NCBI GenBank assembly: GCA_017983975.1
Contig: JAGOAL010000011.1
Coordinates: forward strand, 1 to 47,140
Source: Flavobacterium sp.
GTDB taxonomy: Bacteria; Bacteroidota; Bacteroidia; Flavobacteriales; Flavobacteriaceae
Direction of reading: 5' to 3'
Length of the DNA stretch: 47,140 bases
Shown: positions 15,340 to 25,247 of the stretch, in pieces
How the letters are laid out: each line of letters opens with the position of its first letter
Position numbering within the stretch: position 1 is the first letter of the stretch
Program-made: the position numbers and the translations under genes
Notes under the pieces: generated by a model
What the model was told of the DNA's origin: nothing
The model's database searches: none
The model's input: only the letters and a program-made list of their open reading frames with translations

Positions 15340-15455
15340 TCTATCACGGAAGCTTTGAGATGGTTCAGAATCAGGAGCGAATGGCTTGGGAATTTTTGGT
15401 TTCCATATTCCCGCTGTCCGCACTACATGGTAGTTTGCTTCCATCGGGGCTGGCT
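15340..15455 (-). ncRNA. Structured element resembling the Flavo-1 RNA motif
   Basis: Read on the minus strand, the gap contains AGCCCCGATGGAAG (from about 15452) and, about 20 nt later, GCGGACAGCGGGA, followed by a CGCTCCTGATTC segment. These paired words occur repeatedly in flavobacterial intergenic regions, and I associate them with the Flavo-1 RNA motif; that identification is from memory. Boundaries are approximate. It lies upstream of the outer-membrane protein gene and points the same way, so it could be a 5' leader or an independent small RNA. Confidence 0.5.
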
Positions 15456-15538
15456 TGAATTTGTCTTTCTTTTTTGTAACTTAATACAAATCAAAACACT
15501 ACAAAAATCAAATCGCATTGAAAATTAATAAATTAAGA

Positions 15539-15569
15539 TTTGGAAAGTAAAAAATAATTCCTACATTTG
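15539..15569 (+). promoter_or_regulatory. rpsL (str operon) promoter
   Basis: TTTG at 15539-15542 and TACATTTG at 15562-15569 are separated by 19 bp, the canonical Bacteroidetes -33/-7 arrangement. The leader that follows (about 48 nt) contains a small CCCG/CGGG hairpin at 15574-15588. The rest of the 335-nt gap 15288-15622 holds the Flavo-1-like element and no gene. Confidence 0.75.
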
Positions 15570-15622
15570 CAACCCCGTAAAAAGCGGGAATTTTAAACAA
15601 TAAAAATTTTTAGTATTTAATT

Positions 15623-16030
15623 ATGCCAACAATTCAACAATTAGTAAGAACAGGGAGAACCCAAATAACTAAGAAGAGTAAATCGGCTGCTTTAGATTCT
15701 TGTCCTCAAAGAAGAGGTGTGTGTACTCGTGTTTACACAACAACTCCTAAGAAACCAAACTCAGCAATGAGAAAGGTAGCTAGGGTTCGTTTAACAAACG
15801 GTAACGAGGTAAATGCATACATTCCTGGAGAAGGTCACAATCTACAAGAGCACTCGATAGTATTAGTTAGAGGTGGAAGAGTAAAAGATTTACCAGGTGT
15901 ACGTTACCACATTGTACGTGGAGCGTTAGACACTGCGGGTGTTGCAGGAAGAACACAACGTAGATCTAAGTATGGAGCTAAACGTCCAAAACCAGGACAA
16001 GCAGCTGCACCAACTGGAAAGAAAAAGTAA
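15623..16030 (+). CDS. rpsL: 30S ribosomal protein uS12
   Basis: S12 sits at the decoding centre of the small subunit and helps set translational accuracy. The 135-residue protein keeps the PNSA loop ([10 protein letters not shown], Lys43-Lys44) and the [12 protein letters not shown] loop with Lys88, positions where streptomycin-resistance changes arise; both have the sensitive, wild-type residues. It is about 11 residues longer than the 124-residue E. coli protein because of a Lys/Pro/Ala tail ([12 protein letters not shown]). It is the first gene of the str operon. Confidence 0.98.
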   Translation: MPTIQQLVRTGRTQITKKSKSAALDSCPQRRGVCTRVYTTTPKKPNSAMRKVARVRLTNGNEVNAYIPGEGHNLQEHSIVLVRGGRVKDLPGVRYHIVRGALDTAGVAGRTQRRSKYGAKRPKPGQAAAPTGKKK

Positions 16031-16054
16031 TTTAAAATCTTTTAAAGAAAAGAC

Positions 16055-16531
16055 ATGAGAAAAAGAGCGGCCAAAAAAAGACCACTTTTACCAGATCCAA
16101 AATTTAACGATCAGTTAGTAACACGTTTTGTAAACAACTTAATGTGGGATGGTAAAAAATCAACAGCTTTTAAAGTATTCTATGATGCATTAGAAATCGT
16201 AGAAACTAAAAAGCAAGATGCAGAAAAATCTGCTTTAGAAGTATGGAAAGATGCATTAACAAATGTTATGCCTCACGTAGAAGTTCGTTCACGTAGAGTG
16301 GGTGGAGCTACATTCCAAATTCCAATGCAAATTCGTCCAGATAGAAAAATTTCTTACGCTATCAAATGGATGATTCTTTATGCAAGAAGAAGAAACGAAA
16401 AATCAATGGCAGGAAAATTAGCTTCTGAAATTTTAGCTGCGGCTAAAGAAGAAGGTGCTGCTGTTAAGAAAAGAATGGATACTCACAAAATGGCAGATGC
16501 TAATAAAGCATTCTCTCATTTTAGATTTTAA
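16055..16531 (+). CDS. rpsG: 30S ribosomal protein uS7
   Basis: S7 nucleates assembly of the 30S head and contacts E-site tRNA. The 158-residue product begins [15 protein letters not shown] and contains the 16S-binding region [16 protein letters not shown] (about residues 77-92) and the C-terminal helix with [20 protein letters not shown]. It follows rpsL by 24 nt and precedes fusA by 11 nt. Length is ordinary for the family. Confidence 0.98.
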   Translation: MRKRAAKKRPLLPDPKFNDQLVTRFVNNLMWDGKKSTAFKVFYDALEIVETKKQDAEKSALEVWKDALTNVMPHVEVRSRRVGGATFQIPMQIRPDRKISYAIKWMILYARRRNEKSMAGKLASEILAAAKEEGAAVKKRMDTHKMADANKAFSHFRF

Positions 16532-16542
16532 TTCGTATAGAA

Positions 16543-18699
16543 ATGGCTAGAGATTTAAAATTTACAAGAAACATTGGTATTGCTGCTCACATTGATGCGG
16601 GTAAGACTACCACTACAGAGCGTATTTTATTCTATACTGGAAAATCACACAAAATTGGTGAAGTACACGATGGTGCTGCAACAATGGACTGGATGGCACA
16701 AGAGCAAGAAAGAGGTATTACCATTACTTCTGCTGCAACTACTTGTGAATGGAATTTTCCAACAGAACAAGGTAAACCATTACCAGAATCAAAACCATAC
16801 CACTTTAATATTATCGATACACCGGGTCACGTTGACTTTACAGTTGAGGTAAACCGTTCGTTACGTGTATTAGATGGTCTTGTGTTTTTATTTAGTGCAG
16901 TTGATGGTGTTGAGCCTCAATCTGAAACAAACTGGAGATTAGCAGATCAATATAGAGTTCCACGTATGGGATTCGTAAACAAAATGGACCGTCAAGGTTC
17001 TAACTTCTTAAACGTTTGTCAACAAGTTAAAGATATGTTGAAATCAAACGCTGTAGCTATTACTTTACCTATTGGTGAAGAAAATGACTTCAAAGGAGTA
17101 GTTGATTTAGTAAAAAATCAAGCTATTATTTGGCATGACGAAACGCAAGGGGCAACTTTTGATATCGTGCCTATTCCAGCTGATATGGTTGACGAAGTAA
17201 AACAATATCGTTCAATTTTAATTGAAGAGATTGCTACTTACGACGAAAACTTGTTGGAAAAATACATGGAAGATGAAAACTCTATTACTGAGGAAGAAAT
17301 CAATACAGCTTTAAGAGCTGCAACAATTGACATGGCTATCATTCCTATGATTGCTGGTTCTTCATTCAAAAATAAAGGAGTTCAATTCATGTTAGATGCA
17401 GTATGTAAATACTTACCATCTCCAATGGATAAAGAAGGTATCGAAGGAATTCACCCTGATGATGCAGATTTATTAGAAGAAGATCAAAAGAAAATATTAC
17501 GTCGTCCTGATCCAAAAGAGCCGTTCGCAGCTTTAGCATTTAAAATTGCTACTGACCCTTATGTTGGTCGTTTAGCTTTCTTCCGTGCTTATTCAGGTCG
17601 TTTAGATGCAGGTTCTTATATTTTGAACACACGTTCAGGAAATAAAGAGCGTATCTCTCGTATTTACCAAATGCACGCTAACAAACAAAATCCAATCGAA
17701 TATATTGAGGCTGGAGATATTGGAGCGGCAGTAGGATTTAAAGATATCAAAACTGGGGATACTATGTGTGATGAAAAACACCCAATTATCCTTGAGTCTA
17801 TGAAATTCCCTGATCCTGTAATTGGTATTGCAATTGAGCCTAAAACAAAAGCTGACGTTGATAAAATGGGTATGGCTTTAGCTAAATTAGCTGAGGAAGA
17901 TCCAACATTTACAGTTAGAACTGATGAGGCTTCAGGTCAAACGATTATTTCAGGTATGGGTGAGTTACACTTAGACATTCTTGTAGATCGTATGAAACGT
18001 GAGTTTAAAGTTGAGGTAAACCAAGGTGAGCCACAAGTAGAATATAAAGAAGCGTTCACAAAATCAGCACAACACAGAGAAGTTTACAAAAAACAATCGG
18101 GTGGTCGTGGTAAATTTGGTGATATCGTATTCCGTTTAGAACCTGCTGATTTAGTAGACGGTAAAGCTCCTATGGGATTACAGTTTGTTAATGAAGTAAA
18201 AGGTGGTAACGTACCAAAAGAATATATTCCAGCAGTAGAAAAAGGTTTCAAAGAAGCTATGAAAGCAGGTCCTTTAGCAGGATATGCAGTAGATAGTTTA
18301 AAAGTAACTTTATTGGATGGATCTTTCCACCCAGTGGATTCGGATGCATTGTCTTTCGAATTAGCTGCTAAAATGGGATATAAAGAAGTTGGTCGTGCTG
18401 CAGGAGCTGTTATTCTTGAGCCAATCATGAAAATCGAAGTTATTACTCCAGAAGAAAATATGGGTGATATCGTAGGTGACTTGAACCGTCGTAGAGGTCA
18501 AGTTAATGACATGGGTGATAGAAATGGTGCTAAAACTATCAAAGCAGATGTGCCTTTATCAGAAATGTTTGGTTATGTAACTACATTAAGAACATTATCA
18601 TCAGGTAGAGCTACTTCAACAATGGAGTTTTCACATTATGCAGAAACACCTTCTAATATTTCAGAAGCTGTAATTAAAAAAGCAAAAGGTAACGCTTAA
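16543..18699 (+). CDS. fusA: Elongation factor G
   Basis: EF-G is the GTPase that drives translocation of tRNA and mRNA through the ribosome. The 718-residue protein has G1 AHIDAGKT (residues 15-22), the switch-I/G2 threonine in [11 protein letters not shown]3 DTPGHVDF, G4 NKMD, and domains II-V in order, with domain IV containing [14 protein letters not shown]. Domain V ends in the conserved [17 protein letters not shown]. In many bacteria tuf follows fusA, but here rpsJ follows after 11 nt. A full-length canonical copy; Bacteroidota often have a second EF-G paralogue elsewhere. Confidence 0.98.
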   Translation: MARDLKFTRNIGIAAHIDAGKTTTTERILFYTGKSHKIGEVHDGAATMDWMAQEQERGITITSAATTCEWNFPTEQGKPLPESKPYHFNIIDTPGHVDFTVEVNRSLRVLDGLVFLFSAVDGVEPQSETNWRLADQYRVPRMGFVNKMDRQGSNFLNVCQQVKDMLKSNAVAITLPIGEENDFKGVVDLVKNQAIIWHDETQGATFDIVPIPADMVDEVKQYRSILIEEIATYDENLLEKYMEDENSITEEEINTALRAATIDMAIIPMIAGSSFKNKGVQFMLDAVCKYLPSPMDKEGIEGIHPDDADLLEEDQKKILRRPDPKEPFAALAFKIATDPYVGRLAFFRAYSGRLDAGSYILNTRSGNKERISRIYQMHANKQNPIEYIEAGDIGAAVGFKDIKTGDTMCDEKHPIILESMKFPDPVIGIAIEPKTKADVDKMGMALAKLAEEDPTFTVRTDEASGQTIISGMGELHLDILVDRMKREFKVEVNQGEPQVEYKEAFTKSAQHREVYKKQSGGRGKFGDIVFRLEPADLVDGKAPMGLQFVNEVKGGNVPKEYIPAVEKGFKEAMKAGPLAGYAVDSLKVTLLDGSFHPVDSDALSFELAAKMGYKEVGRAAGAVILEPIMKIEVITPEENMGDIVGDLNRRRGQVNDMGDRNGAKTIKADVPLSEMFGYVTTLRTLSSGRATSTMEFSHYAETPSNISEAVIKKAKGNA

Positions 18700-18710
18700 T
18701 TTTTAAGAAA

Positions 18711-19016
18711 ATGAGTCAAAAAATCAGAATAAAATTAAAATCTTACGATCACAATTTAGTAGATAAGTCTGCTGAGAAGATTGTAAAAACTGTAAAAAGT
18801 ACAGGTGCTGTAGTAACGGGTCCAATTCCATTACCAACACACAAAAAGATTTTTACTGTATTACGTTCTCCGCACGTTAATAAAAAATCAAGAGAGCAGT
18901 TCGAATTAAGTTCATACAAGAGATTGTTAGATATCTACAGTTCTTCTTCAAAAACGATCGATGCTTTAATGAAATTAGAATTACCAAGCGGAGTAGAAGT
19001 AGAAATCAAAGTTTAG
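18711..19016 (+). CDS. rpsJ: 30S ribosomal protein uS10
   Basis: S10 is a 30S-head protein that, as NusE, also joins transcription antitermination complexes. The 101-residue product matches the family from [17 protein letters not shown] through [29 protein letters not shown]. In E. coli it heads the S10 operon; here it is the last gene of the str transcript, closed by a terminator, and the remaining S10-operon genes start from a new promoter. Confidence 0.98.
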   Translation: MSQKIRIKLKSYDHNLVDKSAEKIVKTVKSTGAVVTGPIPLPTHKKIFTVLRSPHVNKKSREQFELSSYKRLLDIYSSSSKTIDALMKLELPSGVEVEIKV

Positions 19017-19044
19017 TGATTTAGATTGCAACATCGCAATACAT

Positions 19045-19083
19045 AAAAAAACCGTTAATGTTTTTAAGCATTACGGTTTTTTT
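19045..19083 (+). terminator. Terminator between rpsJ and rplC
   Basis: AACCGTTAATG and CATTACGGTT form a stem with a single bulged T around the loop TTTTTAAG, followed by a run of T. An A tract precedes the stem, so it could also work on the minus strand. Confidence 0.85.
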
Positions 19084-19144
19084 CTTGTCAAAATTAGTTG
19101 GTAAAATGTTGATTTTTCAAGGAATTTTACCTTAACTAATTATT

Positions 19145-19177
19145 TTTGCGATAATTAAAAAATAATTTATATATTTG
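19145..19177 (+). promoter_or_regulatory. Promoter of the rplC-rplQ block
   Basis: TTTG at 19145-19148 and TATATTTG at 19170-19177 are 21 bp apart, a canonical Bacteroidetes promoter. The roughly 66-nt leader contains short hairpins (ATTTAT-TGT-ATAAAT near 19208-19223) and ends in an A/T-rich stretch before the rplC ATG. Confidence 0.75.
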
Positions 19178-19250
19178 CACCCTCAAAATGAGTAGTGTGC
19201 GAATACTATTTATTGTATAAATAAGAGTTTAATTAATTAATAAGTTTAAT

Positions 19251-19868
19251 ATGTCTGGGTTAATCGGAAGAAAAATTGGCATGACTAGCATCTTTGACGA
19301 GAATGGAAAAAACATTCCATGTACCGTTATTGAGTGTGGTCCATGCGTTGTTACCCAAGTCAGAACCATTGAAGTAGACGGATATTCTGCGATTCAATTA
19401 GGTTTCGATGACAAAGCTGAAAAACGTTCTATTAAAGCTGAGTTAGGTCACTTTAAGAAAGCGGGAACAGCTGCAAAGAAAAAAGTCGTTGAATTCAAAG
19501 GTTTTGATGAAGAGTACAAATTAGGCGATGTAATCGCCGTTGACTTATTCGCTGAAGGTGAATTTGTTGATGTGGTAGGAGTTTCTAAAGGTAGAGGATT
19601 CCAAGGGGTTGTGAAACGTCATGGTTTTGGCGGTGTTGGACAAGCGACACACGGTCAACACAATCGTTTAAGAGCGCCTGGTTCTGTAGGAGCTTCATCT
19701 TATCCATCTAGAGTATTCAAAGGAATGCGTATGGCTGGAAGAATGGGAGGAGATAATGTAACAGTACAAAACCTTAGAGTTTTAAAAGTGGTAGGTGAGA
19801 AAAATCTTTTAGTAATAAAAGGTTGTGTACCAGGTCACAAAAACTCTTATGTAATCATTCAGAAGTAA
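19251..19868 (+). CDS. rplC: 50S ribosomal protein uL3
   Basis: L3 is an early 50S assembly protein whose long loop reaches toward the peptidyl-transferase centre. The 205-residue protein has the conserved loop [20 protein letters not shown] and [20 protein letters not shown], including a Gln in GQATHG at the methylated position of the E. coli protein. Its TAA overlaps the rplD ATG by one base (taATG), indicating coupled translation. Confidence 0.98.
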   Translation: MSGLIGRKIGMTSIFDENGKNIPCTVIECGPCVVTQVRTIEVDGYSAIQLGFDDKAEKRSIKAELGHFKKAGTAAKKKVVEFKGFDEEYKLGDVIAVDLFAEGEFVDVVGVSKGRGFQGVVKRHGFGGVGQATHGQHNRLRAPGSVGASSYPSRVFKGMRMAGRMGGDNVTVQNLRVLKVVGEKNLLVIKGCVPGHKNSYVIIQK

Positions 19869-20497
19869 TGGAAGTAAAAGTTTTAGATATCAACGGAAAA
19901 GAAACTGGAAGAAAAGTTCAACTTTCTGATTCAGTTTTCGCAATTGAGCCTAACAAGCATGCGGTTTATCTTGATGTTAAGCAATACTTAGCAAATCAAA
20001 GACAAGGAAACCATAAAGCTAAAGAAAGAGCTGAAGTTGCTGGAAGTACTCGTAAAATCAAAAAACAAAAAGGAACAGGAACAGCTCGTGCTGGATCTGC
20101 AAAAAACCCTTTGTTTAAAGGTGGAGGTACTGTTTTTGGACCAAGACCAAGAAGCTATTCATTCAAATTAAACAAAAACTTAAAAAGATTAGCACGTAAA
20201 TCTGCTTTTTCTTTAAAAGTAAAAGAGTCTAATTTGATCGTAGTAGAAGACTTTGCATTTGAAACACCAAGCACTAAAAATTTCATTAACGTATTGAAAT
20301 CTTTAGGGTTAGAGAATAAAAAATCTTTATTTGTGTTGGGTGATTCAAATAAAAATGTATATTTGTCGTCACGCAATTTAAAAACGTCTAGCGTTGTAAC
20401 TACTTCGGAATTAAGTACTTATGCGATTTTAAACGCAAAAAGTTTAGTTCTTTTAGAAGGTGCTGTAGACGGAATTGAAGCTAATTTAAGTAAATAA
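19868..20497 (+). CDS. rplD: 50S ribosomal protein uL4
   Basis: L4 lines the peptide exit tunnel and represses the S10 operon in E. coli. The start at 19868 is chosen because family homology begins at [14 protein letters not shown] and because this ATG overlaps the rplC stop; a longer frame from 19823 would run inside rplC. The 209-residue protein has the tunnel loop RKIKKQKGTGTARAGSAKNP and the GGGTVFGPRPRSY segment. Whether L4 regulates this operon cannot be seen. Confidence 0.96.
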   Translation: MEVKVLDINGKETGRKVQLSDSVFAIEPNKHAVYLDVKQYLANQRQGNHKAKERAEVAGSTRKIKKQKGTGTARAGSAKNPLFKGGGTVFGPRPRSYSFKLNKNLKRLARKSAFSLKVKESNLIVVEDFAFETPSTKNFINVLKSLGLENKKSLFVLGDSNKNVYLSSRNLKTSSVVTTSELSTYAILNAKSLVLLEGAVDGIEANLSK

Positions 20498-20504
20498 AAA
20501 GATT

Positions 20505-20795
20505 ATGAGTATCATAATTAAGCCTATTATAACTGAGAAAATAACTAAAGATGGTGAAATTTTTAACCGTTTTGGTTTTGTAGTTGCTAAAACTGCTAAC
20601 AAAATTCAAATCAAAAATGCAGTTGAAGCTGCTTTTGGTGTGAATGTAGTTACAGTTAATACAATGAACTATAGAGCTGATAGAAGTGTTAAATATACCA
20701 AAAGTGGTTTAATCAGTGGGAAAACAAATGCTTACAAAAAAGCAATTGTACAAGTTCAAGAGGGAGAAACAATAGATTTTTATACTAATATCTAA
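20505..20795 (+). CDS. rplW: 50S ribosomal protein uL23
   Basis: L23 surrounds the exit-tunnel mouth and is the docking site for trigger factor and SRP. The 96-residue product starts MSIIIKPIITEKITK and contains FVVAKTANKIQIKNAVEAAFGV and VNTMNYRADRSVKYTKSG. It lies between rplD (7 nt) and rplB (6 nt) in the standard order. Confidence 0.97.
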   Translation: MSIIIKPIITEKITKDGEIFNRFGFVVAKTANKIQIKNAVEAAFGVNVVTVNTMNYRADRSVKYTKSGLISGKTNAYKKAIVQVQEGETIDFYTNI

Positions 20796-20801
20796 TAGAA
20801 A

Positions 20802-21626
20802 ATGTCAGTTAGAAAATTAAAACCTATTACCCCAGGTCAGCGATTTAGAGTTGTGAATAGCTTTGACACTATTACAACTGATAAGCCGGAGCGTTCATTG
20901 ATCGCACCGAAAAAAAACTCTGGAGGTAGAAATAGTCAAGGAAAGATGACCATGCGTTACACAGGCGGTGGTCACAAACAAAAGTATCGTATTATTGATT
21001 TTAAAAGAACTAAAGTTGGAATTCCAGCTACAGTTAAAACAATTGAATACGATCCAAATCGTTCAGCTTTTATTTCATTATTGTATTATGCTGATGGAGC
21101 TAAAACTTACATCATTGCCCAAAATGGATTACAAGTTGGACAAACTGTAGTTTCAGGTGAAGATGCGTCTCCAGAAATTGGAAATGCAATGCCTTTAAGT
21201 AAAATTCCTCTAGGAACTGTTATTTCGTGTATCGAATTAAGACCAGGTCAAGGAGCTGTTATTGCTCGTTCTGCAGGAACATTTGCTCAATTAATGGCAA
21301 GAGATGGAAAATATGCAACTATTAAAATGCCATCAGGTGAAACAAGATTAATCTTGTTAACTTGTTCAGCAACAATTGGAGCAGTTTCTAACTCAGACCA
21401 CCAATTAATCGTATCAGGTAAAGCTGGTAGATCAAGATGGTTAGGTAGAAGACCAAGAACAAGACCAGTAGCAATGAACCCAGTTGATCACCCAATGGGA
21501 GGTGGTGAAGGACGTTCATCTGGAGGTCATCCACGTTCAAGAAAAGGTTTACCTGCTAAAGGTTATAGAACTCGTTCTAAAGTTAACCCGAGTAATAAGT
21601 ATATTGTAGAACGTAGAAAGAAATAA
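20802..21626 (+). CDS. rplB: 50S ribosomal protein uL2
   Basis: L2 is required for subunit association and peptidyl-transferase assembly. The 274-residue protein shows the N-terminal basic region, the SH3-like core ([20 protein letters not shown]) and the conserved C-terminal signature with [14 protein letters not shown] and [13 protein letters not shown], which includes the functionally important histidine. Length is normal. Confidence 0.98.
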   Translation: MSVRKLKPITPGQRFRVVNSFDTITTDKPERSLIAPKKNSGGRNSQGKMTMRYTGGGHKQKYRIIDFKRTKVGIPATVKTIEYDPNRSAFISLLYYADGAKTYIIAQNGLQVGQTVVSGEDASPEIGNAMPLSKIPLGTVISCIELRPGQGAVIARSAGTFAQLMARDGKYATIKMPSGETRLILLTCSATIGAVSNSDHQLIVSGKAGRSRWLGRRPRTRPVAMNPVDHPMGGGEGRSSGGHPRSRKGLPAKGYRTRSKVNPSNKYIVERRKK

Positions 21627-21636
21627 TTAGATAGAC

Positions 21637-21915
21637 ATGGCACGTTCATTAAAAAAAGGACCATTTGTTCACTATAAATTAGAGAAGAAAGTTCAAGAAA
21701 ATATTGCAGGTGGTAATAAAGGTGTTGTTAAGACTTGGTCTAGAGCATCGATGATTACTCCAGATTTTGTTGGGCAGACTATCGCAGTTCACAATGGTCG
21801 TCAATTTGTTCCAGTTTATGTAACTGAGAACATGGTAGGACACAAATTAGGAGAGTTTTCACCAACAAGATCTTTTAGAGGTCATGCTGGGGCTAAAAAT
21901 AAAGGTAAAAAATAA
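21637..21915 (+). CDS. rpsS: 30S ribosomal protein uS19
   Basis: S19 binds the 30S head next to S13 and contacts the A-site finger. The 92-residue product starts [19 protein letters not shown], and the signature around residues 52-76 includes [23 protein letters not shown] in overlapping form, followed by a basic tail [13 protein letters not shown]. It is 10 nt after rplB. Confidence 0.97.
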   Translation: MARSLKKGPFVHYKLEKKVQENIAGGNKGVVKTWSRASMITPDFVGQTIAVHNGRQFVPVYVTENMVGHKLGEFSPTRSFRGHAGAKNKGKK

Positions 21916-21921
21916 GAAGCA

Positions 21922-22332
21922 ATGGGAGTTCGTAAAAGAGAAACTGCAGACGCAAGAAAAGAGGCTAATAAGTCTATTGCATTTGCTAAATTAAATAACT
22001 GTCCAACTTCACCTAGAAAAATGCGTTTAGTCGCAGATTTAGTAAGAGGTCAGAAAGTTGAACTAGCTCTTAATATTTTAAGATTTAGTCAAAAAGAAGC
22101 TTCAAGAAAATTAGAAAAATTGTTATTATCTGCGATAAATAATTATGTACAGAAAAACGAAGATGCTAATTTAGAAGAAGCAGGATTATTTGTAAAAACG
22201 ATTACTGTTGACGGTGGAATGATGTTGAAAAGACTTCGTCCAGCACCACAAGGTCGTGCACACAGAATTAGAAAACGTTCTAACCACGTAACCATCGTGT
22301 TAGGATCAAATAATAACACACAAAGCAATTAA
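21922..22332 (+). CDS. rplV: 50S ribosomal protein uL22
   Basis: L22 extends a beta hairpin into the exit tunnel near the macrolide site. The 136-residue protein contains [20 protein letters not shown] and the hairpin region [20 protein letters not shown] followed by [12 protein letters not shown]. No deletion or insertion is visible in the hairpin tip. An N-terminal extension of about 20 residues ([18 protein letters not shown]) is longer than in E. coli. Confidence 0.97.
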   Translation: MGVRKRETADARKEANKSIAFAKLNNCPTSPRKMRLVADLVRGQKVELALNILRFSQKEASRKLEKLLLSAINNYVQKNEDANLEEAGLFVKTITVDGGMMLKRLRPAPQGRAHRIRKRSNHVTIVLGSNNNTQSN

Positions 22333-22340
22333 TAAACAGT

Positions 22341-23075
22341 ATGGGACAAAAGACAAATCCAATAGGGAATAGACTTGGTATCATCAGAGGATGGGACTCA
22401 AACTGGTATGGAGGTAATGACTACGGTGATAAAATCGCTGAAGATTACAAAATCAGAAAATATATCCATGCACGTTTATCAAAAGCTAGTGTATCAAAAA
22501 TAATTATCGAGAGAACTTTAAAACTTGTAACCGTTACTATCACTACTGCTAGACCTGGTATTATTATCGGAAAAGGTGGGCAAGAGGTAGACAAGTTAAA
22601 AGAAGAACTTAAGAAAATTACAGACAAAGAAGTTCAAATCAACATCTTTGAAATTAAAAGACCTGAACTTGATGCTTACTTAGTAGGTACAAGTATTGCT
22701 CGTCAAATTGAAAGTAGAATTTCGTACAGAAGAGCAATTAAAATGGCTATTGCTGCTGCAATGCGTATGAACGCAGAAGGTATCAAAGTACAAATTTCTG
22801 GTCGTTTGAATGGAGCTGAAATGGCACGTTCAGAAAACTTCAAAGAAGGTAGAATTCCTTTGTCAACTTTCAGAGCTGATATTGATTATTCATTAGCTGA
22901 AGCACATACTACTTATGGTAGAATGGGTATCAAAGTATGGATAATGAAAGGTGAGGTTTATGGAAAAAGAGATCTTTCTCCGTTAGTAGGAATGGACAAA
23001 CAAAAGTCTAAACCTTCAGGATCTTCTGCTCCAAAAAGAGATGGAAATAAGCCAAACGCACGCAAAAGAAAGTAA
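22341..23075 (+). CDS. rpsC: 30S ribosomal protein uS3
   Basis: S3 forms part of the mRNA entry channel and its helicase site. The 244-residue protein carries the KH domain with [14 protein letters not shown] (about residues 73-86) and the C-terminal domain with [20 protein letters not shown]. It ends in a low-complexity basic tail rich in Lys, Ser and Pro (about residues 219-244) that is longer than in E. coli. Confidence 0.97.
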   Translation: MGQKTNPIGNRLGIIRGWDSNWYGGNDYGDKIAEDYKIRKYIHARLSKASVSKIIIERTLKLVTVTITTARPGIIIGKGGQEVDKLKEELKKITDKEVQINIFEIKRPELDAYLVGTSIARQIESRISYRRAIKMAIAAAMRMNAEGIKVQISGRLNGAEMARSENFKEGRIPLSTFRADIDYSLAEAHTTYGRMGIKVWIMKGEVYGKRDLSPLVGMDKQKSKPSGSSAPKRDGNKPNARKRK

Positions 23076-23094
23076 TTATTTAAACTAAAGAAAA

Positions 23095-23514
23095 ATGTTA
23101 CAGCCTAAAAGAACAAAATACCGTAAGGTACAGAAAGGTAGAATGAAAGGCGTTTCTCAAAGAGGACACGAGCTTTCAAATGGAATGTTTGGTATCAAAT
23201 CTTTAGATTCTTCATTTATTACTTCTCGTCAAATTGAAGCAGCTCGTATTGCAGCAACACGTTTCATGAAAAGAGAGGGTCAATTATGGATCAAAATATT
23301 TCCAGATAAACCTATTACAAAGAAACCATTAGAAGTACGTATGGGTAAAGGTAAAGGTGCAGTTGAATATTGGGCTGCAGTTGTTAAACCTGGTAAAATT
23401 ATGTTTGAAGTTGGAGGAGTTCCTCTATCAGTTGCAAAAGAGGCTTTACGTCTTGCAGCTCAAAAACTTCCTGTTAAAACTAAGTTTATCGTTGCTAGAG
23501 ATTTCGAAGCATAA
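23095..23514 (+). CDS. rplP: 50S ribosomal protein uL16
   Basis: L16 helps position A-site tRNA. The 139-residue product starts [19 protein letters not shown] and contains [19 protein letters not shown] and [19 protein letters not shown]. The Arg in EVRMGKGKG is the residue hydroxylated by YcfD in some bacteria; no hydroxylase gene is in this window. Confidence 0.97.
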   Translation: MLQPKRTKYRKVQKGRMKGVSQRGHELSNGMFGIKSLDSSFITSRQIEAARIAATRFMKREGQLWIKIFPDKPITKKPLEVRMGKGKGAVEYWAAVVKPGKIMFEVGGVPLSVAKEALRLAAQKLPVKTKFIVARDFEA

Positions 23515-23526
23515 TCAAAATTTATT

Positions 23527-23718
23527 ATGAAACAATCAGAAATTAAAAATCTATCTGCAGCTGAGTTACAAACACAACTTAGTCAGTTAAAGAAAACGTA
23601 TACCGACCTAAAAAATGCTCATGCAATTTCGCCTATCCAAAATCCACTTCAATTAAGAAGTTTAAGAAGATCAGTTGCGAGATTACACACAGAGTTAACT
23701 AAAAGAGAGTTACAATAA
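23527..23718 (+). CDS. rpmC: 50S ribosomal protein uL29
   Basis: L29 is a small two-helix protein next to the exit tunnel beside L23. The 63-residue product begins MKQSEIKNLSAAELQTQL and contains the conserved NPLQLRSLRRSVARLHTEL near its C-terminus. It sits between rplP and rpsQ as in most bacteria. Confidence 0.96.
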   Translation: MKQSEIKNLSAAELQTQLSQLKKTYTDLKNAHAISPIQNPLQLRSLRRSVARLHTELTKRELQ

Positions 23719-23735
23719 TTGTATTCTGCTGAAAG

Positions 23736-23993
23736 ATGGAAAAAAGAAATTTAAGAAAAGAGAGAATTGGTGTGGTGACATCAAACAAAATGGAAAAATC
23801 TATTGTTGTGTCACAAACTACAAAAGTGAAACACCCATTATACGGTAAGTTCGTGTTAAAAACAAAAAAATATGTTGCGCACGACGAAACAAACGATTGC
23901 AATATTGGCGATACAGTAAAGATCATGGAAACAAGACCTTTATCTAAATCAAAATGTTGGAGATTAGTTGAAATCATTGAAAGAGCTAAGTAA
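23736..23993 (+). CDS. rpsQ: 30S ribosomal protein uS17
   Basis: S17 is a primary 16S rRNA-binding OB-fold protein. The 85-residue product begins [19 protein letters not shown] and has [20 protein letters not shown] and the family signature [20 protein letters not shown]. Its stop is 2 nt before the rplN start. Confidence 0.97.
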   Translation: MEKRNLRKERIGVVTSNKMEKSIVVSQTTKVKHPLYGKFVLKTKKYVAHDETNDCNIGDTVKIMETRPLSKSKCWRLVEIIERAK

Positions 23994-23995
23994 TT

Positions 23996-24364
23996 ATGGT
24001 ACAACAAGAGTCAAGATTAAAAGTAGCAGATAACACAGGAGCGAAAGAAGTACTTACGATCCGTGTTTTAGGAGGAACGAAACGTCGTTATGCCTCTGTT
24101 GGTGACAAAATTGTAGTTTCAATTAAAGATGCAACTCCAAACGGAAACGTTAAAAAAGGAGCGGTATCAACTGCAGTAGTTGTACGTACCAAAAAAGAAG
24201 TGAGAAGAGCTGATGGATCTTACATCCGTTTTGACGATAACGCATGTGTATTGTTAAACGCTGCAGGAGAGATGAGAGGAACTCGTGTTTTTGGTCCGGT
24301 TGCCAGAGAACTTCGTGAAAAACAATTCATGAAAATTGTATCATTAGCACCAGAAGTGCTTTAA
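23996..24364 (+). CDS. rplN: 50S ribosomal protein uL14
   Basis: L14 forms intersubunit bridges and binds the silencing factor RsfS. The 122-residue product begins [19 protein letters not shown] and has the signature [20 protein letters not shown] followed by [20 protein letters not shown]. The 122-residue length is exactly the family norm. Confidence 0.98.
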
Positions 24365-24375
24365 TTCTTATACAA

Positions 24376-24690
24376 ATGATAAAGCTAAAAATAAAATCAG
24401 GAGATATCGTAAGAGTTATTGCTGGAGACCATAAAGGTTCTGAAGGTAAAATTGTACGTGTTCTTCGTGAGAAAAACAAAGCGATTGTTGAAGGAGTTAA
24501 CATGGTTTCAAAACATACAAAACCAAGTGCAAAAAACCCTCAAGGAGGAATCGTTAAAAAAGAAGCTCCTATTCATGTGTCTAACTTGTCTTTAATTGAC
24601 CCAAAGTCAAAAGAAGTAACTAAAGTTGGTTTTAAACAAGAAGGAGACAAGAAAGTGAGATTTTCAAAAAAATCTAATCAAGTATTATAG
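24376..24690 (+). CDS. rplX: 50S ribosomal protein uL24
   Basis: L24 is one of the two initiators of 50S assembly. The 104-residue protein has the KOW motif [20 protein letters not shown] (residues 9-28) and continues with [20 protein letters not shown]. It precedes rplE by 2 nt. Confidence 0.97.
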   Translation: MIKLKIKSGDIVRVIAGDHKGSEGKIVRVLREKNKAIVEGVNMVSKHTKPSAKNPQGGIVKKEAPIHVSNLSLIDPKSKEVTKVGFKQEGDKKVRFSKKSNQVL

Positions 24691-24692
24691 TT

Positions 24693-25244
24693 ATGGCATA
24701 TATTCCTAGACTAAAAGAAGAATATAAGAGCAGAGTAATTGCAGCTCTTAAAGAAGAATTCGGTTACAAAAATGTTATGCAAGTTCCTAAACTTGAAAAA
24801 ATTGTTGTAAGCCGTGGAGTTGGTGCAGCTGTATCTGACAAAAAGTTAGTAGACTATGCTGTTGAAGAAATGACAAAAATTACTGGGCAAAAAGCGGTTG
24901 CTACAATCTCTAAAAAAGACGTTGCGTCTTTTAAATTGAGAAAAGGTATGCCAATTGGAGCTAAAGTAACTTTGCGTGGTGAAAGAATGTATGAATTCTT
25001 AGATAGATTGATTACTTCATCTTTACCACGTGTTAGAGATTTCAGCGGAATTAAATCTACTGGTTTTGACGGAAGAGGTAATTATAACTTAGGTGTTTTA
25101 GAACAAATCATTTTCCCAGAAATTGATATTGATAAAGTAAATAAAATATCTGGTTTTGATATTACTTTTGTAACTTCTGCTCAAACAGATAAAGAAGCAA
25201 AATCATTATTAGCGGAATTAGGATTACCTTTTAAAAAGAATTAA
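24693..25244 (+). CDS. rplE: 50S ribosomal protein uL5
   Basis: L5 binds 5S rRNA in the central protuberance and contacts P-site tRNA. The 183-residue protein has [16 protein letters not shown], the loop [17 protein letters not shown] and [20 protein letters not shown]. In E. coli the S8 repressor site covers the start of this gene; no equivalent structure is evident here, and a hairpin instead precedes rpsH. Confidence 0.97.
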   Translation: MAYIPRLKEEYKSRVIAALKEEFGYKNVMQVPKLEKIVVSRGVGAAVSDKKLVDYAVEEMTKITGQKAVATISKKDVASFKLRKGMPIGAKVTLRGERMYEFLDRLITSSLPRVRDFSGIKSTGFDGRGNYNLGVLEQIIFPEIDIDKVNKISGFDITFVTSAQTDKEAKSLLAELGLPFKKN

Positions 25245-25247
25245 GAT

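Noticed and set aside
16574-16852. A 92-codon plus-strand frame inside fusA
   Set aside because: Lies entirely within a well-supported gene in another frame; composition is that of a frame-shifted reading.
19823-19867. A longer N-terminus for rplD starting inside rplC
   Set aside because: The extra 15 residues do not resemble L4, and the ATG at 19868 overlapping the rplC stop fits family homology and coupling.
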